Shown piece after piece: positions 27,976 to 40,071 of a stretch of DNA of 45,524 bases (positions are counted from its first letter, which is position 1; each line of letters opens with the position of its first letter). The DNA lies in contig NZ_KE557275.1 in NCBI RefSeq assembly GCF_000442255.1, forward strand, positions 138,105-183,628, in the 5' to 3' direction. A program made the translations under genes and the position numbers. Below the pieces are notes generated by a model. The model did no database searches, was not told the origin of the DNA, and worked only from the letters and a program-made list of their open reading frames with translations. This DNA comes from Salipiger mucosus DSM 16094 (GTDB lineage Bacteria; Pseudomonadota; Alphaproteobacteria; Rhodobacterales; Rhodobacteraceae).

Positions 27976-28410
27976 TCAGGCGGTCTGCCGCAGGCGGCCC
28001 GCCAGTTCGGCGATCTGCGCGGCCGGCAGCGCGCCCGACTGGCGCAGCGCCTCCTTGCCGCCCACAAAACCGATCAGCGTCGGAATCCCGCGGATGCCGA
28101 AGGCCGCCGCCGCGTCGAGTTGCGCCTGGGTGTCGAGCTTGACCAGCCGCGCCTGGCCCCGCAGCGCCTCGGCCGCCTTCGAGAACGCGGGTGCCATCAT
28201 TCGGCAGGGGCCGCACCAGGGGGCCCAGAAGTCTGCGAGAAGCGGCAACCCGTCGTTGCGAATCGCCTTGCGCAGGGTCGCCAGATCGACGTCATGCGGC
28301 CGGCCGTCGATCAGCGCGTCGCCGCAGACGCCGCATTTCGCCGCCGCGCCCGAGCGGGTTTCGGGGAAGCGGTTGGTCTGGCCGCAGGAAAGACACACGA
28401 GTTTCGTCAT
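27976..28410 (-). CDS. trxC: Thioredoxin 2 with N-terminal zinc motif
   Basis: This 144-residue cytoplasmic disulfide reductase has an N-terminal zinc-binding domain with C6, C9, C26 and C29 (CLSCG and CGVCG). A thioredoxin domain follows with the redox motif WCGPC (C66 and C69) and the cis-proline GIPTLI. This layout defines TrxC. GGAG six bases before the ATG at 28410 supports the start. It is divergent from the L,D-transpeptidase gene. Confidence 0.95.
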   Translation of the reverse strand: MTKLVCLSCGQTNRFPETRSGAAAKCGVCGDALIDGRPHDVDLATLRKAIRNDGLPLLADFWAPWCGPCRMMAPAFSKAAEALRGQARLVKLDTQAQLDAAAAFGIRGIPTLIGFVGGKEALRQSGALPAAQIAELAGRLRQTA

Positions 28411-28420
28411 GTCGTGCTCC

Positions 28421-28446
28421 GATATACATTCGTTTGACGATATATG
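28421..28446. promoter_or_regulatory. AT-rich segment with repeated GATATA in the trxC / L,D-transpeptidase promoter region
   Basis: Within 148 bp of divergent intergenic DNA, an AT-rich stretch contains GATATA twice, 18 bp apart, and TTTGACG, which resembles a -35 element. It contrasts with the GC-rich surroundings and is a likely promoter or operator, but the protein that would bind it is unknown. Confidence 0.35.
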
Positions 28447-28558
28447 TGACCCCGACGACATTCCTGCAATGGCTTGCGGCGCCGCGATGAAACTCGACAT
28501 TGATTCACGGTGTTGGGTCGAGACAATTGGCACCGCCCAGAGATAAAGGATTTCGCAC

Positions 28559-29122
28559 GTGACCCACCTGACCCGACGCGCCCTCGTTGCCGGCGCCGCC
28601 GCGGGCACCGCGCTTGGCGCGCTGCCGGCCCATGCCTTCGAGGTCGAGACCAAGTTCAAGCCCCAGCAGGTCCGCATGAAGCCCGGCGTCGAGGCCGGAC
28701 AGATCTTCATCCTGCCGCGTGCGCACTTCCTCTACTACGTCGACGCGCCGGGACAGGCCCTGCGCTACGGCGTCGGCGTCGGCCGCGCCGGGCTGGAATT
28801 CACCGGCAAGGCCGTCATCGAGGTCAAGAAGGAATGGCCGACCTGGCGCCCCACGCAGGAAATGATCGAGCGCGAACCCGACACCTACGGCCGCTTCAAG
28901 GACAATGACTACGTCCAGCCGGGCGGCCCCGAGAATCCGCTGGGCGCGCGGGCGCTCTACCTGTTCCAGAACGGGCGCGACACCTTCTACCGCATCCACG
29001 GCACCACCGCCCCGCAAAGCATCGGACGCTCGGTCTCGAACGGCTGCATCCGCATGCTGAACGAACACGTGATCGACCTTTACCAGCGCGTGCCCGTGGG
29101 CACCCCGGTCACCGTTCTCTGA
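28559..29122 (+). CDS. L,D-transpeptidase (YkuD domain)
   Basis: This 187-residue exported enzyme begins with a twin-arginine-like signal (TRRALVAGAAAG) with cleavage near residue 26. The YkuD domain has H147 (YRIHGTT) and the SVSNGCIRM motif with catalytic Cys163. It would form 3-3 crosslinks in peptidoglycan or attach proteins to it. The start is a GTG. It stands alone and is divergent from trxC. Confidence 0.92.
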   Translation: MTHLTRRALVAGAAAGTALGALPAHAFEVETKFKPQQVRMKPGVEAGQIFILPRAHFLYYVDAPGQALRYGVGVGRAGLEFTGKAVIEVKKEWPTWRPTQEMIEREPDTYGRFKDNDYVQPGGPENPLGARALYLFQNGRDTFYRIHGTTAPQSIGRSVSNGCIRMLNEHVIDLYQRVPVGTPVTVL

Positions 29123-29156
29123 CGGCAAGGCTCCGGCCGACCCGTCAATATGACGT

Positions 29157-29187
29157 AAAAAGGGCGGATCGCGTCGTCGATTCGCCC
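29157..29187 (-). terminator. Hairpin with T-run on the minus strand
   Basis: On the minus strand, GGGCGAATCG and CGATCCGCCC form a 10-bp stem (one G-T pair) with a 6-base loop, followed by five T. It lies between the L,D-transpeptidase and the small membrane protein gene. It would stop leftward transcripts, for example read-through from tesA, but has no T-run for rightward transcripts. Confidence 0.6.
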
Positions 29188-29245
29188 AAAACGCCCAGTA
29201 GAAAGGTTTGAGAAACTTTTAGGCCCTAGCAAAGGAGTGTGCAGC

Positions 29246-29461
29246 ATGGAGAGTCGGATGGCAGCCGTGTCACTTCTTGTGGGAAGCTTTCTGGGCGCCG
29301 TGACCGGGCTGGTCGCGTGGCTGGCCTTCGACGTGTCCCTTCTCGGGGCCTTTGCCATCTACCTGGGCTGCGCACTGGGGCTGGGCCTTTTGCCCCTCGT
29401 CAGGCTTGCCTTCGTCGACATGGACCAGATCCGGGACGAGGGCACGCCGGCCCGCACCTGA
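29246..29461 (+). CDS. Small two-helix membrane protein
   Basis: This 71-residue protein has two hydrophobic helices (about residues 5-28 and 30-52) and a polar, acidic C-terminus (DMDQIRDEG). AAAGGAG upstream supports the ATG at 29246. I recognise no family. It may be a stress-type small membrane protein, but this is only a guess from size. Confidence 0.65.
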   Translation: MESRMAAVSLLVGSFLGAVTGLVAWLAFDVSLLGAFAIYLGCALGLGLLPLVRLAFVDMDQIRDEGTPART

Positions 29462-29497
29462 TCGCCCGGAACCGGGCGCCGGCGCCGGCCTCGGCAA

Positions 29498-30175
29498 TCA
29501 CTCCTCGATCCGCGCGATCAGCTCTTCCACCGCCGGCCCCATCGTCGCGACGATGCGCGCGACACCCTCGGCCGAGGGATGAATCCCGTCCGGCTGCATG
29601 AGGTCCGTCGCATCCGCCGGGGTTTCCCCGTCCTCCAGCAGACCGCCAAGGAAATCCGGGTGATAAAGCGTGCCGTAACGCTCGGCCAGATCGGGATAGA
29701 TCGCGTCAAAGGCCGCCTTGTAGTCGGCGCCGTAGTTGCCGGGCGCCGACATCCCCACCAGCAGAACCTCGACGTCCTGCGCCTCGGCCACCTCGAGGAT
29801 GCCCGAGAGATTCTCGCGCGCCACCTCCGGCGGCAGGCCGCGCAGCAGGTCGTTGCCCCCCAGCGCCACGATCATCCCCTCGATCTCGGGCGTCAGCGAC
29901 CACTCGACGCGCGACAGCCCGCCCGCGGTGGTGTCTCCCGAGACGCCGCCGTTGACCAGCCGCACGTCGTGCCCCCGCTCGGCCAGCCAGGCCCGCATCT
30001 GAGGCACGAAGCCCTCGCTCTCGATCAGCCCATATCCTTGGGTCAGGCTGTCGCCCAGCGCCAGCAGGTGCACCTGATCCGCCTGTGCCGGTGCGGCCAG
30101 AAGCAGCAGCGCGGCCGCCTTGCTCAGGCGCGCCCGCACCCCATATGTCACCAAACGCAGCATGTTACGGATCAT
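29498..30175 (-). CDS. tesA: SGNH/GDSL arylesterase, TesA-like
   Basis: This 225-residue exported hydrolase has a signal peptide ending near QADQ, block I GDSL with catalytic Ser43, the block III GGND motif, and block V DGIHPSAEG with the catalytic Asp and His. Family members hydrolyse thioesters, short esters and lysophospholipids in the periplasm. It is divergent from the ybbA/ybbP-type ABC genes, the same order as tesA-ybbAP in E. coli, which supports the name. Confidence 0.92.
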   Translation of the reverse strand: MIRNMLRLVTYGVRARLSKAAALLLLAAPAQADQVHLLALGDSLTQGYGLIESEGFVPQMRAWLAERGHDVRLVNGGVSGDTTAGGLSRVEWSLTPEIEGMIVALGGNDLLRGLPPEVARENLSGILEVAEAQDVEVLLVGMSAPGNYGADYKAAFDAIYPDLAERYGTLYHPDFLGGLLEDGETPADATDLMQPDGIHPSAEGVARIVATMGPAVEELIARIEE

Positions 30176-30180
30176 CCTCC

Positions 30181-30869
<689 letters not shown>

Positions 30870-30873
<4 letters not shown>

Positions 30874-33395
30874 GCCTTCGGATCGCGTCCCGCTTCGCCC
30901 GCCGCGAGCTGCGCGGCGGCCTGCGGGGCTTCCGCATCTTCCTCGCCTGCCTTGCACTGGGGGTGGCCACCATCGCCGGCGTCGGCTCGGTGCGCACGGC
31001 GATCCAGGCCGGCCTCTCGGACCAGGGCGCCGTGCTGCTGGGCGGCGATGCCCAGGCCGAGTTCACCTACCGCTTCGCCAACGAGGACGAACGCGCCTGG
31101 CTCGACAGCATCTCGACCGAGGTCTCCGAGATCACCGATTTCCGCTCGATGGCCACCGTCGACCGCGACGGCGAGAGGGCCCGCGGCCTCACGCAGGTGA
31201 AATCCGTCGACGCCGCCTACCCCCTGCTGGGCGAGATCGTCCTCGACCCGCCCATGCCGCTGGCGCAGGCGCTGGACGGCGACGACCACCCCGGCGCGGT
31301 CATGGCCCCGGTCCTCGCCGACCGCCTCGGGCTCTCGCCCGGCGACGCCTTCCGCCTCGGCGACAACACCTTCACCCTCTCGGCCGTGATCGAGACCGAG
31401 CCGGACGACGCCGGTGACGGCTTCGGCCTTGGCCCCCGGACGATGGTGCGCACCCAGGATCTCGAGGGCTCGGGACTGCTCGCGCCCGGCTCGCTCTACG
31501 AAACGGAATACCGCCTCCTGCTGCCCCCCGGCACCGATCTCGACGCACTCGAGGCCGAGGCCGAGGCCCGCTTCGAGGGCCGCGGCATCCGCTGGCGCGA
31601 CGCCCGCAACGGCGCGCCCGGCATCGCGCGCTTCGTCGAGCGGCTGGGCAATTTCCTCGTGCTCGTGGGGCTCTCGGGCCTCGCCGTGGGCGGCATCGGC
31701 GTCTCGGCGGCGGTGCGCGCCTACCTCGCGCGCAAGACCTCGGTCATCGCCACGCTGCGCACGCTGGGCGCCTCCCGCGCGACGATCTTCCAGACCTACT
31801 TCCTGCAGGTCGGCGCGCTCAGCCTGCTGGGCATCGCCATCGGCCTCGTGCTGGGCGCCGCGGTGCCGCTGCTCTTCGCGCCGCTCATCACCGCCGCCCT
31901 ACCGATCCCCGCGCTCTTCACGCTCTATCCCGTGCCCCTGGCCGAGGCCGCGATCTACGGCCTGCTCACCGCGCTGATCTTCACCCTCTGGCCCCTCGCC
32001 CGGACCGAGGAGGTGCGCGCGGCCAGCCTCTTCCGCGACGCGCTCGACAGCGCCCGCGCCATCCCGGCCAGGCGCTACGTCGTCGCCACGGCGCTGCTGG
32101 TCGTCGCGCTCGTGGGGCTCGCCGCCGTCTTCTCGGGCAACCCGGCCCTCGCGCTCTGGACCGCCGGCGGCATCCTCGCCGCGCTGGTGATCCTCGCGCT
32201 GGCCGCCGTCGGCATCCGCTGGCTGGCCCGCCGCGCGGCCCCCGCGACGCGCGGCCGCCCGGCCTGGCGCTGGGCCCTCGCCGCCATCGGCGGCCCGCGC
32301 GAAACCGCCGCCTCCGTGGTGCTCTCGCTCGGCCTCGGCCTCGCCGTGCTCGCCGCCATCGGCCAGATCGACGGCAACCTGCGCGCCGCCATCGCCCGCG
32401 ACCTCCCCGAGGTGGCACCGTCGTATTTCTTCGTCGACATCCAGCCCGACCAGATCGACGGCTACCGCGAGCGGCTCGAGACCGACCCCGCCGTCAGCCG
32501 CGTCGACACCGCGCCGATGATGCGCGGCGTCGTCACCCGCATCAACGGAGAGCGCGCGCAGGACGTGGCAGGCGACCACTGGGTCGTGCGCGGCGACCGG
32601 GGCATCACCTATGCCGCGCAGCCCGACAGCCGCACCACCGTCACCGAGGGAGACTGGTGGCCCGAGGGTTACAGCGGCGAGCCTCAGGTCAGCTTCGCCG
32701 CCGAGGAGGCCGAAGAGATCGGCCTGCAGATCGGCGACACCGTCACCGTCAACATCCTCGGCCGCGACATCACCGCGACGATCACCAGCTTCCGCGCGGT
32801 GGATTTCTCCACCGCCGGCATCGGCTTCGTCATGACCTTCAACCCCGCCGCCCTGCAGGGCGCGCCGCATACCTTCATCTCGACCGTCTACGCCGAGCCG
32901 CAGGCCGAGGCCCGGATCCTCCGCGATCTCGCCGACGCCTACCCCAACATCACCGCGATCCGCGTCCGCGACGCCATCGACCGGGTGAGCGAGCTGCTCG
33001 ACGGCGTGGCCGGCGCCGTGCGCTGGGGCGCGGCCGCGACGCTGGTGACGGGCTTCCTCGTGCTGATCGGCGCGGCGGCGGCCGGCGAAGGCGCCCGCAC
33101 CTACGAGGCCGCGGTGCTCAAGACCCTCGGCGCCAGCCGCCGCCGCATCCTGCAAAGCTTCGCCCTGCGCTCGGCCCTGCTCGGCGGCGCGGCGGGGGTG
33201 GTGGCCATCGTCGCGGGCATCCTCGGGGGCTGGGCGGTCAGCACCTTCCTGATGGAGACCTCCTTCGCGGTGATCTGGCCCTCGGCGCTGGGGATCGTCG
33301 CGGGCGGCGTGGTGGCCACGCTGCTGGCGGGGCTGGCCTTCGCCTGGCGCCCGCTCGCGGCCCGCCCGGCGCAGGTGCTGCGCGCCCGGGAATAG
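30870..33395 (+). CDS. ABC transporter permease with FtsX domains, YbbP type
   Basis: This 841-residue permease has an N-terminal membrane helix, a large periplasmic domain and a first FtsX domain (helices from about residue 255 to 380). Further helices around 400-450 are followed by a second periplasmic domain and a C-terminal FtsX domain ending ARPAQVLRARE. The size and duplicated layout match YbbP (about 800 residues). With the ATPase it would drive a mechanotransmission-type export of an unknown substrate, possibly linked to the neighbouring TesA. Confidence 0.92.
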
Positions 33396-33483
33396 GCCTC
33401 GCCGCGGCGCGGCGCCTTGATATACGGGCGCCGTGCTGGCAAGGCATGGGCCAACCCCTGTCTGCCAACGGACCCGCGACGCG

Positions 33484-34395
33484 ATGACCGATTCCCTGCC
33501 CATGCCGATTTCCACGCTGACCAAGGCCCAGCGCACCAGCATCCTGAACCTCGTGCGCCGCGCCGCCCGGGCCGAGATCCTGCCGCGCTTCCGCTCGCTC
33601 GAGGCCTCGGACATCGCGGAAAAGACCGGCCGGCAGGACCTCGTGACCGAGGCCGACCGCGCCGCCGAGGCGATGATCGCCCGCGGCCTCTCGCGGCTCT
33701 TCCCCAACGCCCTCATCGTGGGCGAGGAAGCGGTCTCCGAGAACCCCGGGATCCTCGACGGCATCCCCGAGGCCGAGCAGGCCTTCACCATCGACCCGGT
33801 CGACGGCACCTGGGCCTATGCCAACGGGCTCACCACCTTCGGCGTGATCGTCTCGATGCTGCGCTTCGGCAAGCCGGTCTTCGGCCTGATCTACGATCCC
33901 GTCATGGACGACTGCGCCCTCGCCGCCTCGGGCGAGCCTGCGGTGCTCACTCTGCCCGGCCGCCAGACCACGCGCGAGATCACGGTCTCGAAGGGCGCCC
34001 CCATCGAGGAGCTGCAGGGCTTCATCCAGCTCTACAACCTCCCCAAGGAGGTGCAGCCGCAGGTCGCCGCCACCCTCCCGGGGTTCGAACGCACCATGAC
34101 GCTCCGCTGCACCGCGCATGAATTCCGCATGTTCGCGCAGGGCAACATGGATTTCATGCTCATCGGCCGCCTGACGCCCTGGGACCATGCGGCCGGCGTG
34201 CTCATCGCCCGCGCCGCGGGCGGCCATGTCGCCATGCTCGACGGCTCCGAATACAGCGCCGAAAAGCGCGAGGGCTACCTCCTCCTCGCCCCCGACGCCG
34301 CCACCTGGGGCCGCCTGCGCGACACCTTCTCCTTCCTCCTCGACGAGACCGGGACAGAAGCCGAAGCCGAGACCGACACCCCCGCCGCGGGCTGA
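33484..34395 (+). CDS. Inositol monophosphatase-family phosphatase, HisN-like
   Basis: This 303-residue enzyme has the metal-site motifs GEEAVSEN, DPVDGTWAYANG and WDHAAG of the lithium-sensitive phosphatase family. Homologues include histidinol-phosphatase (HisN) and inositol monophosphatase, and the sequence does not decide between them. The last 20 residues are Glu/Thr/Ala-rich and probably disordered. The ATG at 33484 gives a normal N-terminus. It lies 88 bp after the permease gene. Confidence 0.88.
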   Translation: MTDSLPMPISTLTKAQRTSILNLVRRAARAEILPRFRSLEASDIAEKTGRQDLVTEADRAAEAMIARGLSRLFPNALIVGEEAVSENPGILDGIPEAEQAFTIDPVDGTWAYANGLTTFGVIVSMLRFGKPVFGLIYDPVMDDCALAASGEPAVLTLPGRQTTREITVSKGAPIEELQGFIQLYNLPKEVQPQVAATLPGFERTMTLRCTAHEFRMFAQGNMDFMLIGRLTPWDHAAGVLIARAAGGHVAMLDGSEYSAEKREGYLLLAPDAATWGRLRDTFSFLLDETGTEAEAETDTPAAG

Positions 34396-34443
34396 ACGCC
34401 GCCACCGCGCGACCGCCCCGGCCAGCCCCCGGAGCGCCGCGCG

Positions 34444-34974
34444 ATGCAGCACCGACACGTCATCCTCTCCGGCTGCTCCGGCGGCGGGAAATCCACGCTG
34501 CTGGCCGAACTGGCGCGGCGCGGCCACGCCACCGTGCCGGAACCCGGCCGCCGCATCGTCGCCGAGGAGCTGCGCGGCGAGGGCCGCGCCCTGCCCTGGG
34601 TCGACCTCGCCGCCTTCGCCCGGCGCGCCATCGCCCTGGCCGACCGCGACCGCGCGCAGCTCCCCGACACCCCCGGCCCGGTCTTCTTCGACCGGGGCCT
34701 CGTCGACGCCGCCGTCGCGCTCGAACACGCCACCGGCCAGCCCGCCGCCCAGACACTGCGAACCCGCGCCCGCTTTCACGACCGGGTCTTCCTCGCGCCG
34801 CCCTGGCCCGAGATCCACCACCCGGACCCCGAGCGCCGCCAGGACCTGCAGGAGGGCATCCGCGAATACCACCGCCTCCGCGCCGCCTGCCAAAGCCTCG
34901 GCTATACCCCGATCATCCTCCCGAAAGCCGATGTCGCCGCCCGCGCCGACCTCGTCCTCGCGCATCTCGCCTGA
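34444..34974 (+). CDS. P-loop ATPase/kinase-like protein (AAA_28 type)
   Basis: This 176-residue protein has a Walker A motif GCSGGGKSTL (about residues 10-19), an EPGRRI motif and an FFDRGLVD segment that resembles the Walker B/LID region of nucleoside and NadR-type kinases. It matches the family of small predicted ATPases called AAA_28. The substrate is unknown. It lies 48 bp after the HisN-like gene and is followed by a hairpin terminator that mainly serves gcvP. Confidence 0.85.
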   Translation: MQHRHVILSGCSGGGKSTLLAELARRGHATVPEPGRRIVAEELRGEGRALPWVDLAAFARRAIALADRDRAQLPDTPGPVFFDRGLVDAAVALEHATGQPAAQTLRTRARFHDRVFLAPPWPEIHHPDPERRQDLQEGIREYHRLRAACQSLGYTPIILPKADVAARADLVLAHLA

Positions 34975-34981
34975 AAACACG

Positions 34982-35012
34982 AAAAACCCCGGGGGCATCT
35001 CCACCCCCGGGG
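34982..35012 (-). terminator. Intrinsic terminator of the gcv operon
   Basis: CCCCGGGGG and CCCCCGGGG form a perfect 9-bp stem with an 8-base loop, followed on the minus strand by five T. It lies 89 bp after the gcvP stop. The upstream A-run means it could also weaken rightward transcription from the ATPase gene. Confidence 0.8.
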
Positions 35013-35017
35013 CATCT

Positions 35018-35064
35018 TCTGGCTGCAAATATCCCGGGGTGCCCGAGGGGCAGAGCCCCTCGGC
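35018..35064. repeat. Intergenic element with CTTC-AAATA motif and hairpin
   Basis: CTTCTGGCTGCAAATATCCCGG is followed by a perfect hairpin, CCGAGGGGC-AGA-GCCCCTCGG (35043-35063). A similar arrangement occurs at about 110-165. Such elements are common between genes in roseobacters, and their function is not known. Confidence 0.5.
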
Positions 35065-35100
35065 GGCGCGCGCCAGCGCGCCCCGGTCACACCCCCGACG

Positions 35101-37947
<2,847 letters not shown>

Positions 37948-38316
37948 GGTGTCCTTTGCATCCTTTCTGGCAGGCGTCGATCCGGCGTCGGGGCGTCATC
38001 GCCCTGCGTCCGCCGGATCGCGCGCCACGTTTGGACAGGGCCGGCGCCCGACCGCCGGGTGGGCGCTGGTGCCGGTCGAGACCCTGGCAGTTTGTCCATC
38101 GGCCACAGGCCCGCAGCCGGGGCGGCAGGCACGTCCTCGATCAGCGTCCGCCCGCTGCGCCGGAGGCGCACCTCCGGTGCGACGGGGCGGTCGGGCGCTG
38201 ACCCGGCGCGCTTCGCGCTTGAGTCCGTGCCGGGCCGGCGGCACGTCCGGGGCTCCGCCCGTTCGCGCCTCGAAGGCTCCGCCGGAGCCTTCGCCGGCCC
38301 CAGGCCGGGCCGGCGC
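37948..38316. other. 369-bp gene-free gap between gcvH and gcvP, rich in palindromes
   Basis: No convincing reading frame is present. The gap holds one copy of a dispersed 66-bp element (38039-38105). It also holds a hairpin CCGGAGG-CGCA-CCTCCGG (38159-38176) and a strong hairpin GAAGGCTCC-GCC-GGAGCCTTC (38272-38292). No T-run follows these stems, so they look like inserted repeats or mRNA-processing/stability elements within the operon rather than terminators. Confidence 0.6.
38039..38105 (-). repeat. Dispersed 66-bp intergenic element, copy 1
   Basis: Read on the minus strand it begins TGGCCGATGGACAAACTGCC and ends CACCCGGCGGTCGGGCGCCG. It matches 42535-42600 (plus strand) at roughly 85% by eye, with a one-base gap. 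It lies in the gcvH-gcvP gap. Confidence 0.75.
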
Positions 38317-38676
38317 TCACCCGATGAAGTCCTTGTAGGCGGCGGCGTCCATCATGTCGTCGAGCGCCGAGAGATCCTCGACCTTCATCTTGAAGAACCA
38401 GGCATCGCCCTCGGGGTCCTCGTTGACCTTGGCCGGCTCCTCGACGATCGCCTCGTTGACCTCGACGATCTCGCCGTCCAGCGGCGCGAGGATGTCCGAG
38501 GCCGCCTTGACCGACTCGATCACGACGATCTCGTCGTCCTTGCTCACGGTCGCGCCCTCGTCGGGCAGCTCGACGAAAACCACGTCGCCCAGCTGTTCCG
38601 CCGCGTGATTGGTGATCCCGACCACGACGACGTCATCCTCGACCCGCAGCCACTCGTGTTCTTCGGTGAATTTCAT
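38317..38676 (-). CDS. gcvH: Glycine cleavage system H protein
   Basis: GcvH carries the lipoyl arm that shuttles the aminomethyl group between GcvP and GcvT. From the second of two close ATGs (better spaced behind AGGGGA) the protein has 119 residues. The lipoylated lysine is K57 in IESVKAASD. Start and length are typical. It lies 18 bp after gcvT. Confidence 0.97.
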   Translation of the reverse strand: MKFTEEHEWLRVEDDVVVVGITNHAAEQLGDVVFVELPDEGATVSKDDEIVVIESVKAASDILAPLDGEIVEVNEAIVEEPAKVNEDPEGDAWFFKMKVEDLSALDDMMDAAAYKDFIG

Positions 38677-38694
38677 CTGCATTCCCCTGTTGTC

Positions 38695-39822
38695 CTATCG
38701 CTTGTAAGTCTGGGTCACGAAGGGCAGCTTGACCACCTCGACGGGCAGCCGCTTGCCGCGCACCTCGCCGAAGACCCGCGTTCCGGGCTCCGACAGCGCC
38801 GCGGGCACGTAGCCCATCGCCACCGGTCCCCCGACCGTCGGGCCGAAACCGCCCGAGGTCACCTTGCCCACGGGCTCGCCGCCCGCGTCGCTCTCGTAGA
38901 GGGCCACGCCCTCGCGCATCGGCGCGCGCCCCTCCGGCTTCAGGCCGACGCGCGCCGTCGCGGCGCCGGTCTCGAACTCCGCCAGCACCACCTCGGCGCC
39001 GGGGAAACCGCCCTCGCGGTCCCCGCCCTTGCGGCGCACCTTCTGGATCGCCCAGGGCAGGCTCGCCGCGACCGGCGTGGTCGTCGTGTCGATGTCGTGT
39101 CCGTAAAGGCAGAGCCCCGCCTCGAGCCGCAGCGAATCCCGCGCGCCCAGGCCGATGGGCTCGACGCCCGCCTGGTCCAGCAGCGCCCGCGCCAGCTCCT
39201 CCGCCGCCGTCTCGGGCACCGAGATCTCGTAGCCGTCCTCGCCGGTGTAGCCCGAGCGCGAGACCCAGGCCTCGGCGCCCGCCAGCTCGACGGTGGCCAC
39301 GTCCATGAAGCGCATCTCGCGCACGGCGGGGTTCAGCGCCGCCAGCGCCGCCTCGGCGCCGGGGCCCTGCAGCGCCAGCAGCGCGCGGTCCTCGAGATAC
39401 TCGACCGTGACGCCCTTCGGCTCGAGCCCCGCCCGCAGGCGCGCGACATCGGCCTCCTTGCAGGCGGCGTTGACCACGAGGAACAGGTGATCGCCCCGGT
39501 TGGCGATCATCAGGTCGTCCTCGATCCCGCCTTCGTCGTTGGTGAACAGGGCATAGCGCTGGCGATCCTCCTTGAGGCCCGCCACGCTGACCGGCACGAG
39601 GGCCTCCAGCGCCAGCGCCACGGCCTCGGGGTCGTCCCCGCGCAGGATCACCTGCCCCATGTGGCTGACATCGAAAAGCCCCGCGGCCTCGCGGGTGTGC
39701 AGGTGCTCCTTGAGCACCCCCAGCGGGTACTGGACCGGCATCTCGTAGCCGGCAAAGGGCACCATCTTCGCGCCCAGCGACTGGTGCAGCTCGTATAGCG
39801 GCGTGCGTTTCAGCGCGTCCAT
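38695..39822 (-). CDS. gcvT: Aminomethyltransferase, glycine cleavage T protein
   Basis: GcvT transfers the methylene group from the H protein to tetrahydrofolate and releases ammonia. The 375-residue protein has the N-terminal motif GAKMVPFAGYEMPVQY, the folate-site segment DVSHMGQ, SGYTGEDGYE and the C-terminal barrel domain. GAGG five bases upstream supports the ATG at 39822. It is the first gene of the gcv operon and follows the glycine riboswitch. Confidence 0.96.
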   Translation of the reverse strand: MDALKRTPLYELHQSLGAKMVPFAGYEMPVQYPLGVLKEHLHTREAAGLFDVSHMGQVILRGDDPEAVALALEALVPVSVAGLKEDRQRYALFTNDEGGIEDDLMIANRGDHLFLVVNAACKEADVARLRAGLEPKGVTVEYLEDRALLALQGPGAEAALAALNPAVREMRFMDVATVELAGAEAWVSRSGYTGEDGYEISVPETAAEELARALLDQAGVEPIGLGARDSLRLEAGLCLYGHDIDTTTTPVAASLPWAIQKVRRKGGDREGGFPGAEVVLAEFETGAATARVGLKPEGRAPMREGVALYESDAGGEPVGKVTSGGFGPTVGGPVAMGYVPAALSEPGTRVFGEVRGKRLPVEVVKLPFVTQTYKR

Positions 39823-39879
39823 GCGTCCTCACATCCTGCGGCCCGGATGCTGCGCATGTGGCGCGGTGCCGGGCACTCC

Positions 39880-39898
39880 GCGCGGGACCATCCCGCGC
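39880..39898 (-). promoter_or_regulatory. Hairpin between riboswitch and gcvT, possible expression platform
   Basis: GCGCGGGA-TGG-TCCCGCGC forms a perfect 8-bp stem directly after the second aptamer and about 58 bp before the gcvT ATG. It may be part of the switch that couples glycine binding to gcvT expression. It has no T-run, so control would be by another route than simple termination. Confidence 0.45.
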
Positions 39899-39901
39899 TT
39901 C

Positions 39902-40060
39902 ATGCCCCCTCTGTCCGTCTGCCTGAGATCGTTATCCCTTCGGCGGGCGCGATGCTTGCGCCTCTCTCCAGAGTGTTCGGTCCGCGGTGGTCCATGGGCC
40001 TGAGAGTTTCCGGGGCGGTTGCTCCTTCGGCACCGGCGGCTGCCGGTTCTCCCATCGCGT
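39902..40060 (-). ncRNA. Tandem glycine riboswitch upstream of gcvTHP
   Basis: On the minus strand the sequence shows the hallmark parts of two glycine aptamers in order. The first has GGGAGAACC, GCCGAAGGAGCAA (40019-40031) and GGAAACTCTCAGGC. The second has CTCTGGAGAG, GCCGAAGGGATAAC (about 39931-39944), ATCTCAGGCAGACGGACAGAGGGG. The layout and the linker match the known gcvT-type riboswitch that turns on glycine cleavage when glycine is abundant. It lies 12 bp after the nsrR stop and 80 bp before gcvT. Confidence 0.95.
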
Positions 40061-40071
40061 TGCAGGCGAAC

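Noticed and set aside
31899-33809. Long minus-strand open frame opposite the ABC permease and phosphatase
   Set aside because: The plus-strand genes are clearly conserved families; this frame is their shadow.
38159-38292. Hairpins in the gcvH-gcvP gap as intrinsic terminators
   Set aside because: Neither stem is followed by a T-run on either strand.
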